A stretch of 64,000 bases of DNA from DATJCV01 sp963707665 (GTDB lineage: Bacteria > Pseudomonadota > Gammaproteobacteria > Burkholderiales > Burkholderiaceae_D). The position numbers and the translations under genes were made by a program. Shown here in pieces: positions 1 to 8,775 of the stretch (positions within the stretch are counted from its first letter, which is position 1; each line of letters opens with the position of its first letter). The DNA lies in NCBI GenBank assembly GCA_963707665.1, contig CAVPQU010000005.1, forward strand, positions 248,001 through 312,000. Direction: 5' to 3'. The notes below the pieces were generated by a model. The model had not been told where the DNA came from. It made no database searches and saw only the letters and a program-made list of their open reading frames with translations.

Positions 1-2
1 TG

Positions 3-185
3 GACTCCGCCGGCCGCATCCTGATTGCGCCGGAATTGCGTTCTGCCATCGGACTGGAACGCGAAGTCATGTTGCTGGGCATGGGCAGTCATTTTGAAGT
101 GTGGGATGCCGTGCGACTCGCCGCCAGCGAGGCGCAGGCAGTCGCGGCCGGCATGCCCGACGCGTTGAGCAACTTTTCATTCTGA
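3..185 (+). CDS. mraZ: MraZ, transcriptional regulator (3' end only)
   Basis: The frame open from base 3 gives the last 60 residues of MraZ, the AbrB-fold DNA-binding protein that opens most dcw clusters and represses the mra promoter. The fragment begins with a DSAGRI segment, matching the DxxGR motif of the second half of the MraZ duplicated fold, and ends in SNFSF before TGA. The N-terminal half and the promoter lie outside the window. The gene directly precedes rsmH, the standard order. Confidence 0.85.
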   Translation, partial: DSAGRILIAPELRSAIGLEREVMLLGMGSHFEVWDAVRLAASEAQAVAAGMPDALSNFSF

Positions 186-193
186 CCGCGGCT

Positions 194-1171
194 GTGACGA
201 CCTTGTCAGCGGTGCCGGACGAGCCGCACCGGACCGTGCTGTTGAATGAAGCGGTTGCGGCGCTGGCAATCGAGGGCGCGCGCAGCGGCGGTACGTATGT
301 TGACGGCACCTTTGGCCGCGGCGGCCACAGCCGGGAAATATTGAAGCAGTTGAGCATGAGCGGGCGCCTGCTGGCTTTCGACAAGGACCCGCAGGCGGTC
401 GCCGACGCGCAAACCATTGCGGACCCGCGCTTTTCCATCGTGCATGACAGTTTTGCCACACTGGAGAGCGCGCTGACTGCGGCTGGCATAGCGACGGTGG
501 ATGGCGTCCTGCTGGATCTCGGGATCTCTTCGCCGCAGGTGGATGAAGCAGAACGAGGTTTCAGTTTTCGGCTGGACGGCCCGCTGGACATGCGGATGGA
601 TACGACGCGCGGAATGACCGCTGCTGACTGGCTGGCCAGTGCCAGTGCGCAGCAAATCGAGGAGGTGATACGGAATTATGGGGAAGAACGGTTTGCTTTT
701 CAGATTGCAAAGGCGATTGTTGCTGGCCGGGCAGTCGAACCAATTTCGACCACACGACAGCTTGCCCAGCTCGTGGCGCGTGCCGTCAAAACCCGCGAGA
801 AAGGCAAGGATCCGGCTACACGCACCTTTCAGGCTATCCGGATTTTCATCAATCAGGAGCTTGAAGACCTTGAGATAGCGCTGGATCAGGCATTTCGGCA
901 ATTGACCACCCAGGGGAGGCTGGTTGTGATCAGTTTTCATTCGCTGGAAGATCGCATCGTCAAGCGTTTCATGGCGTCCCGGGCGCGTTTGCCGCAACCG
1001 GATCGGCGCCTGCCGATTCGCGCCGTCGACTTGCCGCAACCCCAATTGAAGCTGCTGGCGCGCATCAAGCCGTCCGCCAGTGAAATCGCCGCCAATCCGC
1101 GCGCCCGTTCGGCCGTCATGCGGGTTGCCGAACGCTTGCCTGAGAGTCCGGCGCGGGGCGGCTTGCCGTGA
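194..1171 (+). CDS. rsmH: 16S rRNA (cytosine(1402)-N(4))-methyltransferase RsmH (MraW)
   Basis: RsmH methylates N4 of C1402 in the 16S rRNA decoding centre using S-adenosylmethionine. About 325 residues, the usual family length. Visible motifs are HRTVLLNEAV near the N-terminus, the SAM-binding VDGTFGRGGHS, LLDLGISSPQ, GPLDMRMD and VISFHSLEDRIVK. No ATG lies near the conserved N-terminus. GTG at 194, TTG at 203 and GTG at 212 are all possible starts and none has a strong ribosome-binding site. I chose 194, which leaves 8 bases after the mraZ stop. The TGA overlaps the GTG of ftsL (GTGA at 1168), so translation is probably coupled. Confidence 0.9.
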   Translation: MTTLSAVPDEPHRTVLLNEAVAALAIEGARSGGTYVDGTFGRGGHSREILKQLSMSGRLLAFDKDPQAVADAQTIADPRFSIVHDSFATLESALTAAGIATVDGVLLDLGISSPQVDEAERGFSFRLDGPLDMRMDTTRGMTAADWLASASAQQIEEVIRNYGEERFAFQIAKAIVAGRAVEPISTTRQLAQLVARAVKTREKGKDPATRTFQAIRIFINQELEDLEIALDQAFRQLTTQGRLVVISFHSLEDRIVKRFMASRARLPQPDRRLPIRAVDLPQPQLKLLARIKPSASEIAANPRARSAVMRVAERLPESPARGGLP

Positions 1172-1440
1172 GCGCGCGCCTGCCTTTAATTCTGGCCGTG
1201 GCGCTGGTCCTGTGCGCGCTGGCGCTGGTGAATGCGCAATACCAGGCGCGGCAGCTGTTCATCGACCTGGAGCGAGCCCATTCCAGTGCACGTCAGCTTG
1301 AAATCGAATGGGCGCAGCTGCAGCTGGATCAGTCCACGCTGGGCAAACATGCCCGTATCGAGGCTAGCGCGATGCGTGATCTGAACATGATCGCTCTGAC
1401 TGCCGCGCGCACGCAGTATTTGACGGCGGGTGGCAAGTGA
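1168..1440 (+). CDS. ftsL: Cell division protein FtsL
   Basis: FtsL is a small bitopic inner-membrane protein that forms a complex with FtsB and FtsQ and activates FtsWI. The 90-residue product has a short basic N-terminus, one transmembrane segment at about residues 5-22 (rich in L, A and V), and a periplasmic heptad-like helix with regularly spaced leucines and glutamines, as the family requires. Sequence conservation in FtsL is low, so the call rests on size, topology and position between rsmH and ftsI. It starts at a GTG overlapping the rsmH stop, and its own TGA overlaps the GTG start of ftsI. Confidence 0.88.
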   Translation: MSARLPLILAVALVLCALALVNAQYQARQLFIDLERAHSSARQLEIEWAQLQLDQSTLGKHARIEASAMRDLNMIALTAARTQYLTAGGK

Positions 1441-3200
1441 CGCGCGCTTCGTCCCGAGTCGCCGGTACCCGTGGGATATCTTTTTCCGCCAGCCCGGTAC
1501 TGCAGGTGCAACTGCCGGCGTGGCGCTCGCGCATCGTGTTGTTCCTGCTGTTCGTAGCCTTCGCCACCTTGATCGGGCGCGCGTTGTTCTTGCAGGGAAT
1601 ATCCACCGACTTCCTGCAAAAGCAGGGGGCATCTCGCTATGCGCGTACGCTTGAGCTGCCGGCCACGCGTGGCAAGATCGTCGATCGCAATGGCCACGTG
1701 CTGGCATCCTCGGTCCCGGTCAAGGCGATCTGGGCGATACCGGACGACGTGCTGCAGGCAGCGCCGGAAAAATTGCGCCGGTTGGCGGCCTTGTTGGACA
1801 TGAGCGAGCGCGATTTGCGCAAGAAGCTCGATTCCGATCGCAGTTTCGTGTATCTGAAGCGCCAGGTCGAGCACGAGACGGCCGACCAGATCGTCAAACT
1901 CGGTATTGAGGGCATCCAGACCCGCAAGGAATATAAGCGCTTCTACCCCGAAGGCGAGGTCATGGCGCACGTGGTGGGCTTCACCAATGTCGAGGATGCG
2001 GGGCAGGATGGGATGGAGCTGGCGGCGCAGAAAACGCTGGCCGGCATGACCGGCAGCCGGCGCGTGATCAAGGACCGTCTTGGTCACATTGTCGAAGATA
2101 TCGAAGCGGTCCGGGAACCGCACGACGGCCGCGACCTGGCACTGTCGATCGACAGCAAAATCCAGTACATCGCCTTTTCGCACCTGAAGGAAGCGGTCGA
2201 GCAATACAAGGCAAAGGCGGGTGGCATCGTGGTACTGGACGTCAAAACCGGCGAAGTACTGGCGCTGGCCAATCTCCCCAGCTACAACCCGAATAACCGC
2301 GCCGTGCTGACCGGCGCGCAACTGCGTAATCGCGTGCTGACCGACACTTTCGAGCCGGGCTCGACCTTGAAGCCGTTTACCGTTGCGCTGGCGCTCGAAA
2401 CGCACCGCGTCACACCCAACACGACGTTCCAGACGTCGCCGGGCAAGATGACGATCGGTACCGCGACGATTGGCGACTCGCACGCGCATGGTCTGCTAAC
2501 GGTCAGTCAGATCATCCAGAAATCGTCGAACATCGGCACCGCCAAGATCGCGCTCGACATGCCGGCGCGTGAAATGTGGGAGATGTTTACCAACCTCGGT
2601 TTTGGACAGCAGCCGAAAGTCGGCTTTCCCGGTGCCGTTGCCGGTCGCGTCCGTCCTTACAAGTCGTGGCGGCCGATCGAGCAGGCAACCATGAGCTACG
2701 GCCATGGGATTTCCGTATCGTTGTTGCAGCTGGCCCGTGCCTACATGATTTTCGCTCGCGACGGAGAAATGATTCCGGTGACCTTTCACAAATCGACGGA
2801 TGCTCCGATCAGCCAGCGCATCATTTCGGCCGATGCCGCGCGCGCCGTGCGCGGCATGCTGGAAACCGTAGTCGGCCCGGAAGGGACGGCACCCAAGGCT
2901 CAGGTGCCGGGTTATCGGGTGGGCGGCAAGACTGGCACTGCCTACAAGATCGTCGGCGGCAAATACGTCAACAAATATGTTGGCTCCTTCGTTGGCTTCG
3001 CCCCTGCGTCCGATCCGCGCATCATCATCGCAGTCATGATCGACGAGCCCGCCAGTGGCCAGCGGTACTATGGCGGTACGGTAGCGGCGCCGGTGTTTTC
3101 GGCGGTTGCCGCGAATGCGTTGCGGGCATTGAACGTGGCTCCGGATACTTCTGTCACCAATATCATCATGCCGGACAATCCGGTCCAGGAAAGCATGTGA
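1437..3200 (+). CDS. ftsI: Peptidoglycan D,D-transpeptidase FtsI (PBP3)
   Basis: This class B penicillin-binding protein cross-links septal peptidoglycan and works with FtsW. The 587-residue protein has a cytoplasmic N-terminus, one transmembrane anchor (about residues 28-47), a PBP-dimerisation domain, and a C-terminal transpeptidase domain. The catalytic motifs are all present: S309-x-x-K312 (in GSTLKPF), S363-S364-N365, and K498-T499-G500-T501. The start is a GTG that overlaps the ftsL stop, and the TGA overlaps the start of murE by one base. Confidence 0.97.
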   Translation: MTRASSRVAGTRGISFSASPVLQVQLPAWRSRIVLFLLFVAFATLIGRALFLQGISTDFLQKQGASRYARTLELPATRGKIVDRNGHVLASSVPVKAIWAIPDDVLQAAPEKLRRLAALLDMSERDLRKKLDSDRSFVYLKRQVEHETADQIVKLGIEGIQTRKEYKRFYPEGEVMAHVVGFTNVEDAGQDGMELAAQKTLAGMTGSRRVIKDRLGHIVEDIEAVREPHDGRDLALSIDSKIQYIAFSHLKEAVEQYKAKAGGIVVLDVKTGEVLALANLPSYNPNNRAVLTGAQLRNRVLTDTFEPGSTLKPFTVALALETHRVTPNTTFQTSPGKMTIGTATIGDSHAHGLLTVSQIIQKSSNIGTAKIALDMPAREMWEMFTNLGFGQQPKVGFPGAVAGRVRPYKSWRPIEQATMSYGHGISVSLLQLARAYMIFARDGEMIPVTFHKSTDAPISQRIISADAARAVRGMLETVVGPEGTAPKAQVPGYRVGGKTGTAYKIVGGKYVNKYVGSFVGFAPASDPRIIIAVMIDEPASGQRYYGGTVAAPVFSAVAANALRALNVAPDTSVTNIIMPDNPVQESM

Positions 3201-4732
3201 TGATGCCATCCAGCTTTCAATTGTCTGCTGTTATTGACTGGTTGCGTGCGGTCGCGCCAGCCGCTCACCTATCCGCCGATTCACGCCGGATTGTGGCCGG
3301 CGACGTGTTTTTTGCCTTTCCGGGCGACACCGCCGATGGTCGCGATTTCATTGAGCATGCGGTGCGCAACCAGGCCGCCGCCATCGTCTACGAGGAGCAG
3401 GACTTTGTCTGGAACCAGCGCTGGACGCTGCCGCATCTGCCGGTTTCCGGCCTAAAGCAAAGCGCCGGCCTGATTGCCAATCAGTTTTATCGCCAGCCGG
3501 ATGACGCGATGTTTGTTGCGGCGGTGACCGGTACCAACGGCAAGACTTCCTGCAGCCAATGGCTGGCGGCGGCATTCTCCGCTCAGGCGCCAGCGGCGGT
3601 GGTCGGCACGCTGGGAGTGGGGGTGTTTCGTCAGGGGCAGTGCGATCAGTTCGATGTCACCGGCTATACCACACCGGATGCGTTGCAATTGCAGCGCGCC
3701 TTGGCCGCCATGCGCGATGCTGGCGTCGCTGCGTTGGCAATCGAGGCGTCGTCGATCGGCCTCGACCAAGGGCGCATGAACGGCATCCATATCGATGCCG
3801 CACTGTTTACCAACCTGAGCCGGGATCATCTCGATTACCACGGCGACATGGCGGCCTATGAAAGCGCCAAAAACATCCTGTTCGACTGGCCCGGACTGCG
3901 GCATGCGATTGTCAATCTGGACGATCCGATGGGGCCGCGTCTGCTGCGACGCCTGGCGGCACGCTCGCCGGCAGTGGCGATCACTGGTTATACGGTCGAT
4001 GACAACACCGCGGAGGGAATTCCGGTCTTGCGCGCCAGCGCGCTGCGCAGCCAGCCATCCGGCACGGCATTCCAGCTCGATTCGCCGTTCGGTTCGGCGC
4101 TGGTAAAGACGCGCTTGCTGGGTCGCTTCAATGTGAGCAATGCCCTCGGGGTACTGGCGGTATTGCTGGCACGGGGAACGCCATGGGATACCGCGTTGCT
4201 CATGCTGGAGTCGCTGGCGCCGGTCGTCGGCCGCATGCAGCAGCTGGGTGGCGAGGATGCACCCCTGATCGTCATTGATTATGCCCATACACCGGATGCG
4301 CTGGCGAAGACGCTGGCAAGCTTGCGCCCGGTGGCGCAGCAGCGCGGCGGCCAATTATGGTGCGTGTTTGGTTGCGGCGGCGATCGCGATCCGGGCAAGC
4401 GGCCGCAAATGGGAGCAGCAGCGCAGACGGCCGATCGGGTCGTGCTGACCAGTGACAACCCACGTTCCGAAAGCGCGCCGGACATCCTGGCTCAGATCCT
4501 GGCCGGCATGCAAACCGGAGACGGCGGCGCCGATCAGCCACAGGTGATCGAAGACCGTGCGGCAGCCATCCTCTGGGCGATCAAGCATGCGGCCAGGCGG
4601 GACGTGATTTTACTGGCAGGAAAAGGACACGAGGCATACCAGGAAATCGGCGGCAAGAAGCTGCCGTTTCTAGATGCGGATCATGCGGCGCTGGCTCTGG
4701 CGGCGCGCGCAACGATGAAGGGAAGCGTTTGA
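3200..4732 (+). CDS. murE: UDP-N-acetylmuramoyl-L-alanyl-D-glutamate--2,6-diaminopimelate ligase MurE
   Basis: MurE adds the third stem-peptide residue to UDP-MurNAc-L-Ala-D-Glu in an ATP-dependent reaction. The 510-residue protein shows the Mur-ligase order: an N-terminal substrate domain, the ATP loop G111-T-N-G-K-T116, the middle domain with NLSRDHLDYHG, and the C-terminal domain with IDYAHTPDAL. The DNPR motif in the C-terminal domain is the signature of enzymes that add meso-diaminopimelate rather than lysine. The frame is open much further upstream inside ftsI. The start was placed at ATG 3200 because an AGGA-type ribosome site lies about 8 bases before it and it matches the family N-terminus. 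A second ATG follows at 3203. Confidence 0.96.
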   Translation: MMPSSFQLSAVIDWLRAVAPAAHLSADSRRIVAGDVFFAFPGDTADGRDFIEHAVRNQAAAIVYEEQDFVWNQRWTLPHLPVSGLKQSAGLIANQFYRQPDDAMFVAAVTGTNGKTSCSQWLAAAFSAQAPAAVVGTLGVGVFRQGQCDQFDVTGYTTPDALQLQRALAAMRDAGVAALAIEASSIGLDQGRMNGIHIDAALFTNLSRDHLDYHGDMAAYESAKNILFDWPGLRHAIVNLDDPMGPRLLRRLAARSPAVAITGYTVDDNTAEGIPVLRASALRSQPSGTAFQLDSPFGSALVKTRLLGRFNVSNALGVLAVLLARGTPWDTALLMLESLAPVVGRMQQLGGEDAPLIVIDYAHTPDALAKTLASLRPVAQQRGGQLWCVFGCGGDRDPGKRPQMGAAAQTADRVVLTSDNPRSESAPDILAQILAGMQTGDGGADQPQVIEDRAAAILWAIKHAARRDVILLAGKGHEAYQEIGGKKLPFLDADHAALALAARATMKGSV

Positions 4733-6108
4733 TGCAGTCCACACTAGCCGCCTTGCAATCCTGTGTTGCTGGCACCTTGAGCGGGACCGATGTGCCATTT
4801 GACGGCGTCTGCATCGACAGCCGGCAAATCAGGCCGGGCAATCTGTTTGTCGCTTTGCGCGGCGAACATTTTGACGCACACGACTTCATTCCCGAGGTGC
4901 TGGCCAAGGGCGCGGCTGCGCTGGTGGTGCAACAACTACCGCCCGGCGTGCAGGCGCCGGCGCTGGTGGTGCCGGATAGCAGGATCGCGTTGGGACAGAT
5001 TGCGCACTATTGGCGCGGTACGTTCACGCTGCCAGTGATCGGCGTGACCGGCAGCAACGGCAAGACCACCGTCAAGGAAATGATCGCGGCGATTCTGGCG
5101 GCTGCGTTTGGCACCGGCCATTACCTGGCAACGCGCGGCAATCTGAATAATGAAATCGGCGTGCCGCTGACCCTGTTCGGGCTGCACCCGGCGCAGCGCG
5201 CTGCCGTGATCGAACTCGGCATGAATCATCCGGGCGAGATCGGCGTCTTGGCCGCGATTGCCCAGCCGACCGTCGGTCTGGTGAATAATGCCCAGCGCGA
5301 ACACCAGGAATTCATGGCTAGCGTGGCCGCCGTAGCCGAGGAAAACGGCGCGGTGATTCGGGCGCTGCCGCCCGACGGCGTTGCCGTGTTTCCGGCCGAT
5401 GATCCTTTTTCGGCGCTGTGGCGCGGCTATGCGCGACAGCAGCCGGGACGACGCAGCGTGACGTTCGGACTAAGTGAAGAGGCCGACGTGCATTGCACTT
5501 ATCGCGCCAACGATTTTGGCAGCGATTTGTCGGTTACTGCCAATGGTCACCAGTTCGAGCTGCGTCTGGCCGCCGCAGGCGTTCATAACGTGCGCAATGC
5601 ACTGGCGGCGACTGCCTGTGCGCTTGCCATCGGCATCGATGCGGCGGCAATCCGGCGCGGCCTGGAGTCGTTTGTGCCGGTCACAGGTCGCCTGCAGCGC
5701 AAGCGCGCGCGCAACGGCGCTTGCATCGTCGACGATACGTATAACGCCAATCCCGATTCGGTACGAGCGGCCATCGACGTGCTGGCGCAGGCCGCGTCGC
5801 CGCGCATCCTGGTGCTGGGCGACATGGGCGAAGTCGGCAGCGAAGGCCAGCAATTTCATCAAGAAATTGGTTCCTATGCGCGCACTCGCGGCATCGATCA
5901 TCTGCTCGCCATGGGCGACTTGACGCGTGCAGCAGTGGCGGCGTTCGGCGCCGCCGGAAGCCATTACGCCGATCTCGGGGCGCTGATCCAGGCGGCGGAA
6001 ACCTTGCTGACGCCGGCGGCGACGATGCTGGTCAAGGGATCGCGCTTCATGCGCATGGAGCGGCTGGTACAAGGCGTGACCGGCGACCAATCAACGGAGA
6101 CCCACTGA
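4732..6108 (+). CDS. murF: UDP-N-acetylmuramoyl-tripeptide--D-alanyl-D-alanine ligase MurF
   Basis: MurF joins D-Ala-D-Ala to the UDP-MurNAc-tripeptide, completing the cytoplasmic pentapeptide precursor. The protein is about 458 residues, with the ATP-binding loop G107-S-N-G-K-T112, a middle-domain NNEIGVPLTL segment, and the C-terminal DDTYNANPDS motif characteristic of MurF. The ATG start shares its A with the murE TGA (TGATG), indicating coupled translation. It is followed one base later by mraY. Confidence 0.96.
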   Translation: MQSTLAALQSCVAGTLSGTDVPFDGVCIDSRQIRPGNLFVALRGEHFDAHDFIPEVLAKGAAALVVQQLPPGVQAPALVVPDSRIALGQIAHYWRGTFTLPVIGVTGSNGKTTVKEMIAAILAAAFGTGHYLATRGNLNNEIGVPLTLFGLHPAQRAAVIELGMNHPGEIGVLAAIAQPTVGLVNNAQREHQEFMASVAAVAEENGAVIRALPPDGVAVFPADDPFSALWRGYARQQPGRRSVTFGLSEEADVHCTYRANDFGSDLSVTANGHQFELRLAAAGVHNVRNALAATACALAIGIDAAAIRRGLESFVPVTGRLQRKRARNGACIVDDTYNANPDSVRAAIDVLAQAASPRILVLGDMGEVGSEGQQFHQEIGSYARTRGIDHLLAMGDLTRAAVAAFGAAGSHYADLGALIQAAETLLTPAATMLVKGSRFMRMERLVQGVTGDQSTETH

Positions 6109-6109
6109 C

Positions 6110-7279
6110 ATGCTGCTCTGGCTGGCACAATATTTTCAGGACAGTATCGGACCCTTGCGCGTGTTCGGTTTCATTACCTTTCGCGCAGTGTTTGCGACCA
6201 TGACGGCGCTGGCCATCGGCCTGCTGGCCGGTCCAGCGGTGATCCGGATGCTGGCACGGTTGAAAGTCGGGCAGGCGGTGCGCGCCAACGGCCCGCAGAC
6301 GCACCTGGTGAAATCGGGGACGCCGACCATGGGTGGGGTGCTGATCCTGATCGCCATCGGCATATCGACCCTGCTCTGGAGTGACCTGAGCAATCGCTTT
6401 GTGTGGGTGGTGCTGGTGGTTACGCTCGGTTTCGGCGCCATTGGCTGGGTCGATGATTACCGCAAGGTGGTTTACAAAAATCCGGAAGGGATGCGCTCCG
6501 GCGAGAAATATTTCTGGCAATCGCTGATTGGCATCATCGCCGCGCTCTACCTGGCGTTCTCGGTGTCGGCGCCGACCAATATCCAGGTGTGGGACCTGTT
6601 CGTGGCCTGGTTGCAATCCGGCTTCAACCTGGACTTGCCGCCAAAAGCGGATTTGATCGTGCCGTTCTTCAAGACCATCAGCTATCCGCTCGGCGTCTGG
6701 GGCTTCATCGCGCTGACCTATTTCGTCATTGTGGGCACCAGCAACGCGGTCAATCTGACCGATGGCCTGGATGGCCTGGCGATCATGCCTACCGTCATGG
6801 TCGGCACCGCGCTCGGCCTGTTCGCTTACCTTACCGGCAATGCGGGTTACGCGAAATATCTATTCATCCCGCATATTCCGGGCGCCGGCGAGCTGTTGAT
6901 TTTCTGCGGCGCGATGGCTGGCGCCGGACTCGCATTCCTCTGGTACAACGCCCATCCGGCGCAAGTGTTCATGGGTGACGTCGGCGCGCTGGCGCTGGGC
7001 GGCGCGCTGGGCACGATCGCGGTGATCGTGCGCCAGGAAATCGTGCTGTTCATCATGGGTGGCATCTTCGTGGTCGAAACCATGTCGGTGATGCTGCAGG
7101 TGCTGTATTTCAAATTCACCAAGAAACGCTACGGCGTCGGTCGCCGCATCCTGCTGATGGCGCCACTGCATCATCACTATGAACAGAAGGGCTGGAAGGA
7201 AACCCAGGTGGTGGTTCGGTTCTGGATCATCTCGATGATGCTGGTGTTGTTTGGCCTGTCAACCTTGAAGCTGCGGTAA
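6110..7279 (+). CDS. mraY: Phospho-N-acetylmuramoyl-pentapeptide-transferase MraY
   Basis: MraY transfers phospho-MurNAc-pentapeptide to undecaprenyl phosphate to make lipid I in the inner membrane. The 389-residue protein is almost entirely hydrophobic with about ten membrane segments. Family motifs are present: the KxGTPTMGG segment, GWVDDYRK, NLTDGLDGLA with its catalytic aspartate, FMGDVGALALGG, and the histidine-rich HHHYEQKGWKE loop near the C-terminus. Its TAA overlaps the murD ATG (TAATG at 7277). Confidence 0.97.
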   Translation: MLLWLAQYFQDSIGPLRVFGFITFRAVFATMTALAIGLLAGPAVIRMLARLKVGQAVRANGPQTHLVKSGTPTMGGVLILIAIGISTLLWSDLSNRFVWVVLVVTLGFGAIGWVDDYRKVVYKNPEGMRSGEKYFWQSLIGIIAALYLAFSVSAPTNIQVWDLFVAWLQSGFNLDLPPKADLIVPFFKTISYPLGVWGFIALTYFVIVGTSNAVNLTDGLDGLAIMPTVMVGTALGLFAYLTGNAGYAKYLFIPHIPGAGELLIFCGAMAGAGLAFLWYNAHPAQVFMGDVGALALGGALGTIAVIVRQEIVLFIMGGIFVVETMSVMLQVLYFKFTKKRYGVGRRILLMAPLHHHYEQKGWKETQVVVRFWIISMMLVLFGLSTLKLR

Positions 7280-8775
7280 TGGATTACACCGGCAAACATG
7301 TTCTGGTTCTGGGGCTGGGTGAAACTGGTCTGGCGATGGCCCGCTGGCTGCTGAGCTGCGGTGCGCGGCTGCGGGTGGCCGACACGCGACCGGAGCCGGC
7401 ACGCCTGCCGCAATTGCAGCAGGCGGCGCCCGATGTCGAGTACGTCGCCGGCGAGTTCACTGCAGCGCTGCTGGACGACATCGATTTCATTGCGGTCAGC
7501 CCTGGCCTGGCGCCAGGACGCGAGTTGGCGGCCATCATCCCGGCGGCCAAGGAACGGGTGGTCCCGCTGTGGAGCGAAATCGAATTGTTTGCCCAAGCAC
7601 TGGCGACACTGCGCACGCAACGTGGCTACGCCCCGCGCATCATTGCCATCACCGGTACCAACGGCAAGACCACGGTGACCCGGTTGACCGGCTTGCTGTG
7701 CGCGCGCGCCGGGTGCACGGTACAGGTGGCTGGCAACATCAGCCCGACCGCACTCGACATGCTGCGTGACGTGCTGGAGCGCGATGCCTTGCCCCAAATC
7801 TGGGTGCTGGAACTGTCCAGCTTCCAGCTCCACTTTACCTACACGTTGGCAGCGGATGCGGCGACCATCCTGAACGTCAGCCAGGATCATCTGGACTGGC
7901 ACGGCGATATGGCCTCCTATATCGCCGACAAGCAGCGCATTTTTTCACGCGACACGGTCGCTATCCTGAATCGTCAGGACCAGGCCAGCGCGCAGCAATT
8001 GCCGCCGGTCGCCGCTTGCCGCACGTTCGGAGTGGATGTGCCGCAGCAGGACGGCTGCTTCGGCCTGCAACATGACAACGGCATGCAATGGCTGGTCATG
8101 GCGCCCATGCCTGAGGAAGCGGTCGGCAAGCGCGTCAAAAAGGATTTATTCCCGGCACCGGTGGCCGTCAAGCACCTGATGCCTTCGGCAGCCCTGAAAA
8201 TTCGCGGCCAGCATAACGCGACCAACGCCCTGGCAGCATTGGCTCTGTGTAGCGCGATCGATCTGCCGCTGGCGCCGTTGCTGCATGGCCTGCGCGAGTA
8301 TGTCGGCGAGCCGCATCGCGCGGAATTGGTGGCCAACATTGCCGGCGTCGATTATTACGATGACAGCAAGGGTACCAATGTCGGCGCCACGCTTGCCGCA
8401 CTGAACGGCTTGGGCGCCGAGCTGGGCACCACACCGCGGCGGCTGTTGTTGATCGCCGGTGGCGACGGCAAGGGCCAGGACTTCACCCCGCTGGCCGCAG
8501 CGCTGCAAGAATATGCACGCGCGGTATTCTTGATCGGCAAGGATGGCCCGGCGATTCGCACCGCACTGGTTGGCACTGACTTGACGCTGGCCGATTGCAG
8601 CACGCTCGAGCAGGCGGTGCGGGACGCGGCTGCCTTGGCACAGGGCGGTGATGCGGTATTGCTGTCGCCGGCCTGTGCCAGCCTTGACATGTTCCGCGAT
8701 TACAAGCATCGGGCCCAGGTGTTCGTTGACACCGTGCGCGAACTTGGCCTGGCGCGCGGCGAGGGGTCGGTATGA
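7279..8775 (+). CDS. murD: UDP-N-acetylmuramoylalanine--D-glutamate ligase MurD
   Basis: MurD adds D-glutamate to UDP-MurNAc-L-Ala in the cytoplasm. The 498-residue product is slightly longer than the E. coli enzyme, as in many Burkholderiales. It has an N-terminal Rossmann-like nucleotide-sugar domain (VLVLGLGETGLAMARWL), the ATP loop G126-T-N-G-K-T131, ELSSFQL, and YYDDSKGTNVGAT in the C-terminal half, which is typical of MurD. ATG overlaps the mraY stop, and the gene end overlaps ftsW by four bases (ATGA). Confidence 0.96.
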   Translation: MDYTGKHVLVLGLGETGLAMARWLLSCGARLRVADTRPEPARLPQLQQAAPDVEYVAGEFTAALLDDIDFIAVSPGLAPGRELAAIIPAAKERVVPLWSEIELFAQALATLRTQRGYAPRIIAITGTNGKTTVTRLTGLLCARAGCTVQVAGNISPTALDMLRDVLERDALPQIWVLELSSFQLHFTYTLAADAATILNVSQDHLDWHGDMASYIADKQRIFSRDTVAILNRQDQASAQQLPPVAACRTFGVDVPQQDGCFGLQHDNGMQWLVMAPMPEEAVGKRVKKDLFPAPVAVKHLMPSAALKIRGQHNATNALAALALCSAIDLPLAPLLHGLREYVGEPHRAELVANIAGVDYYDDSKGTNVGATLAALNGLGAELGTTPRRLLLIAGGDGKGQDFTPLAAALQEYARAVFLIGKDGPAIRTALVGTDLTLADCSTLEQAVRDAAALAQGGDAVLLSPACASLDMFRDYKHRAQVFVDTVRELGLARGEGSV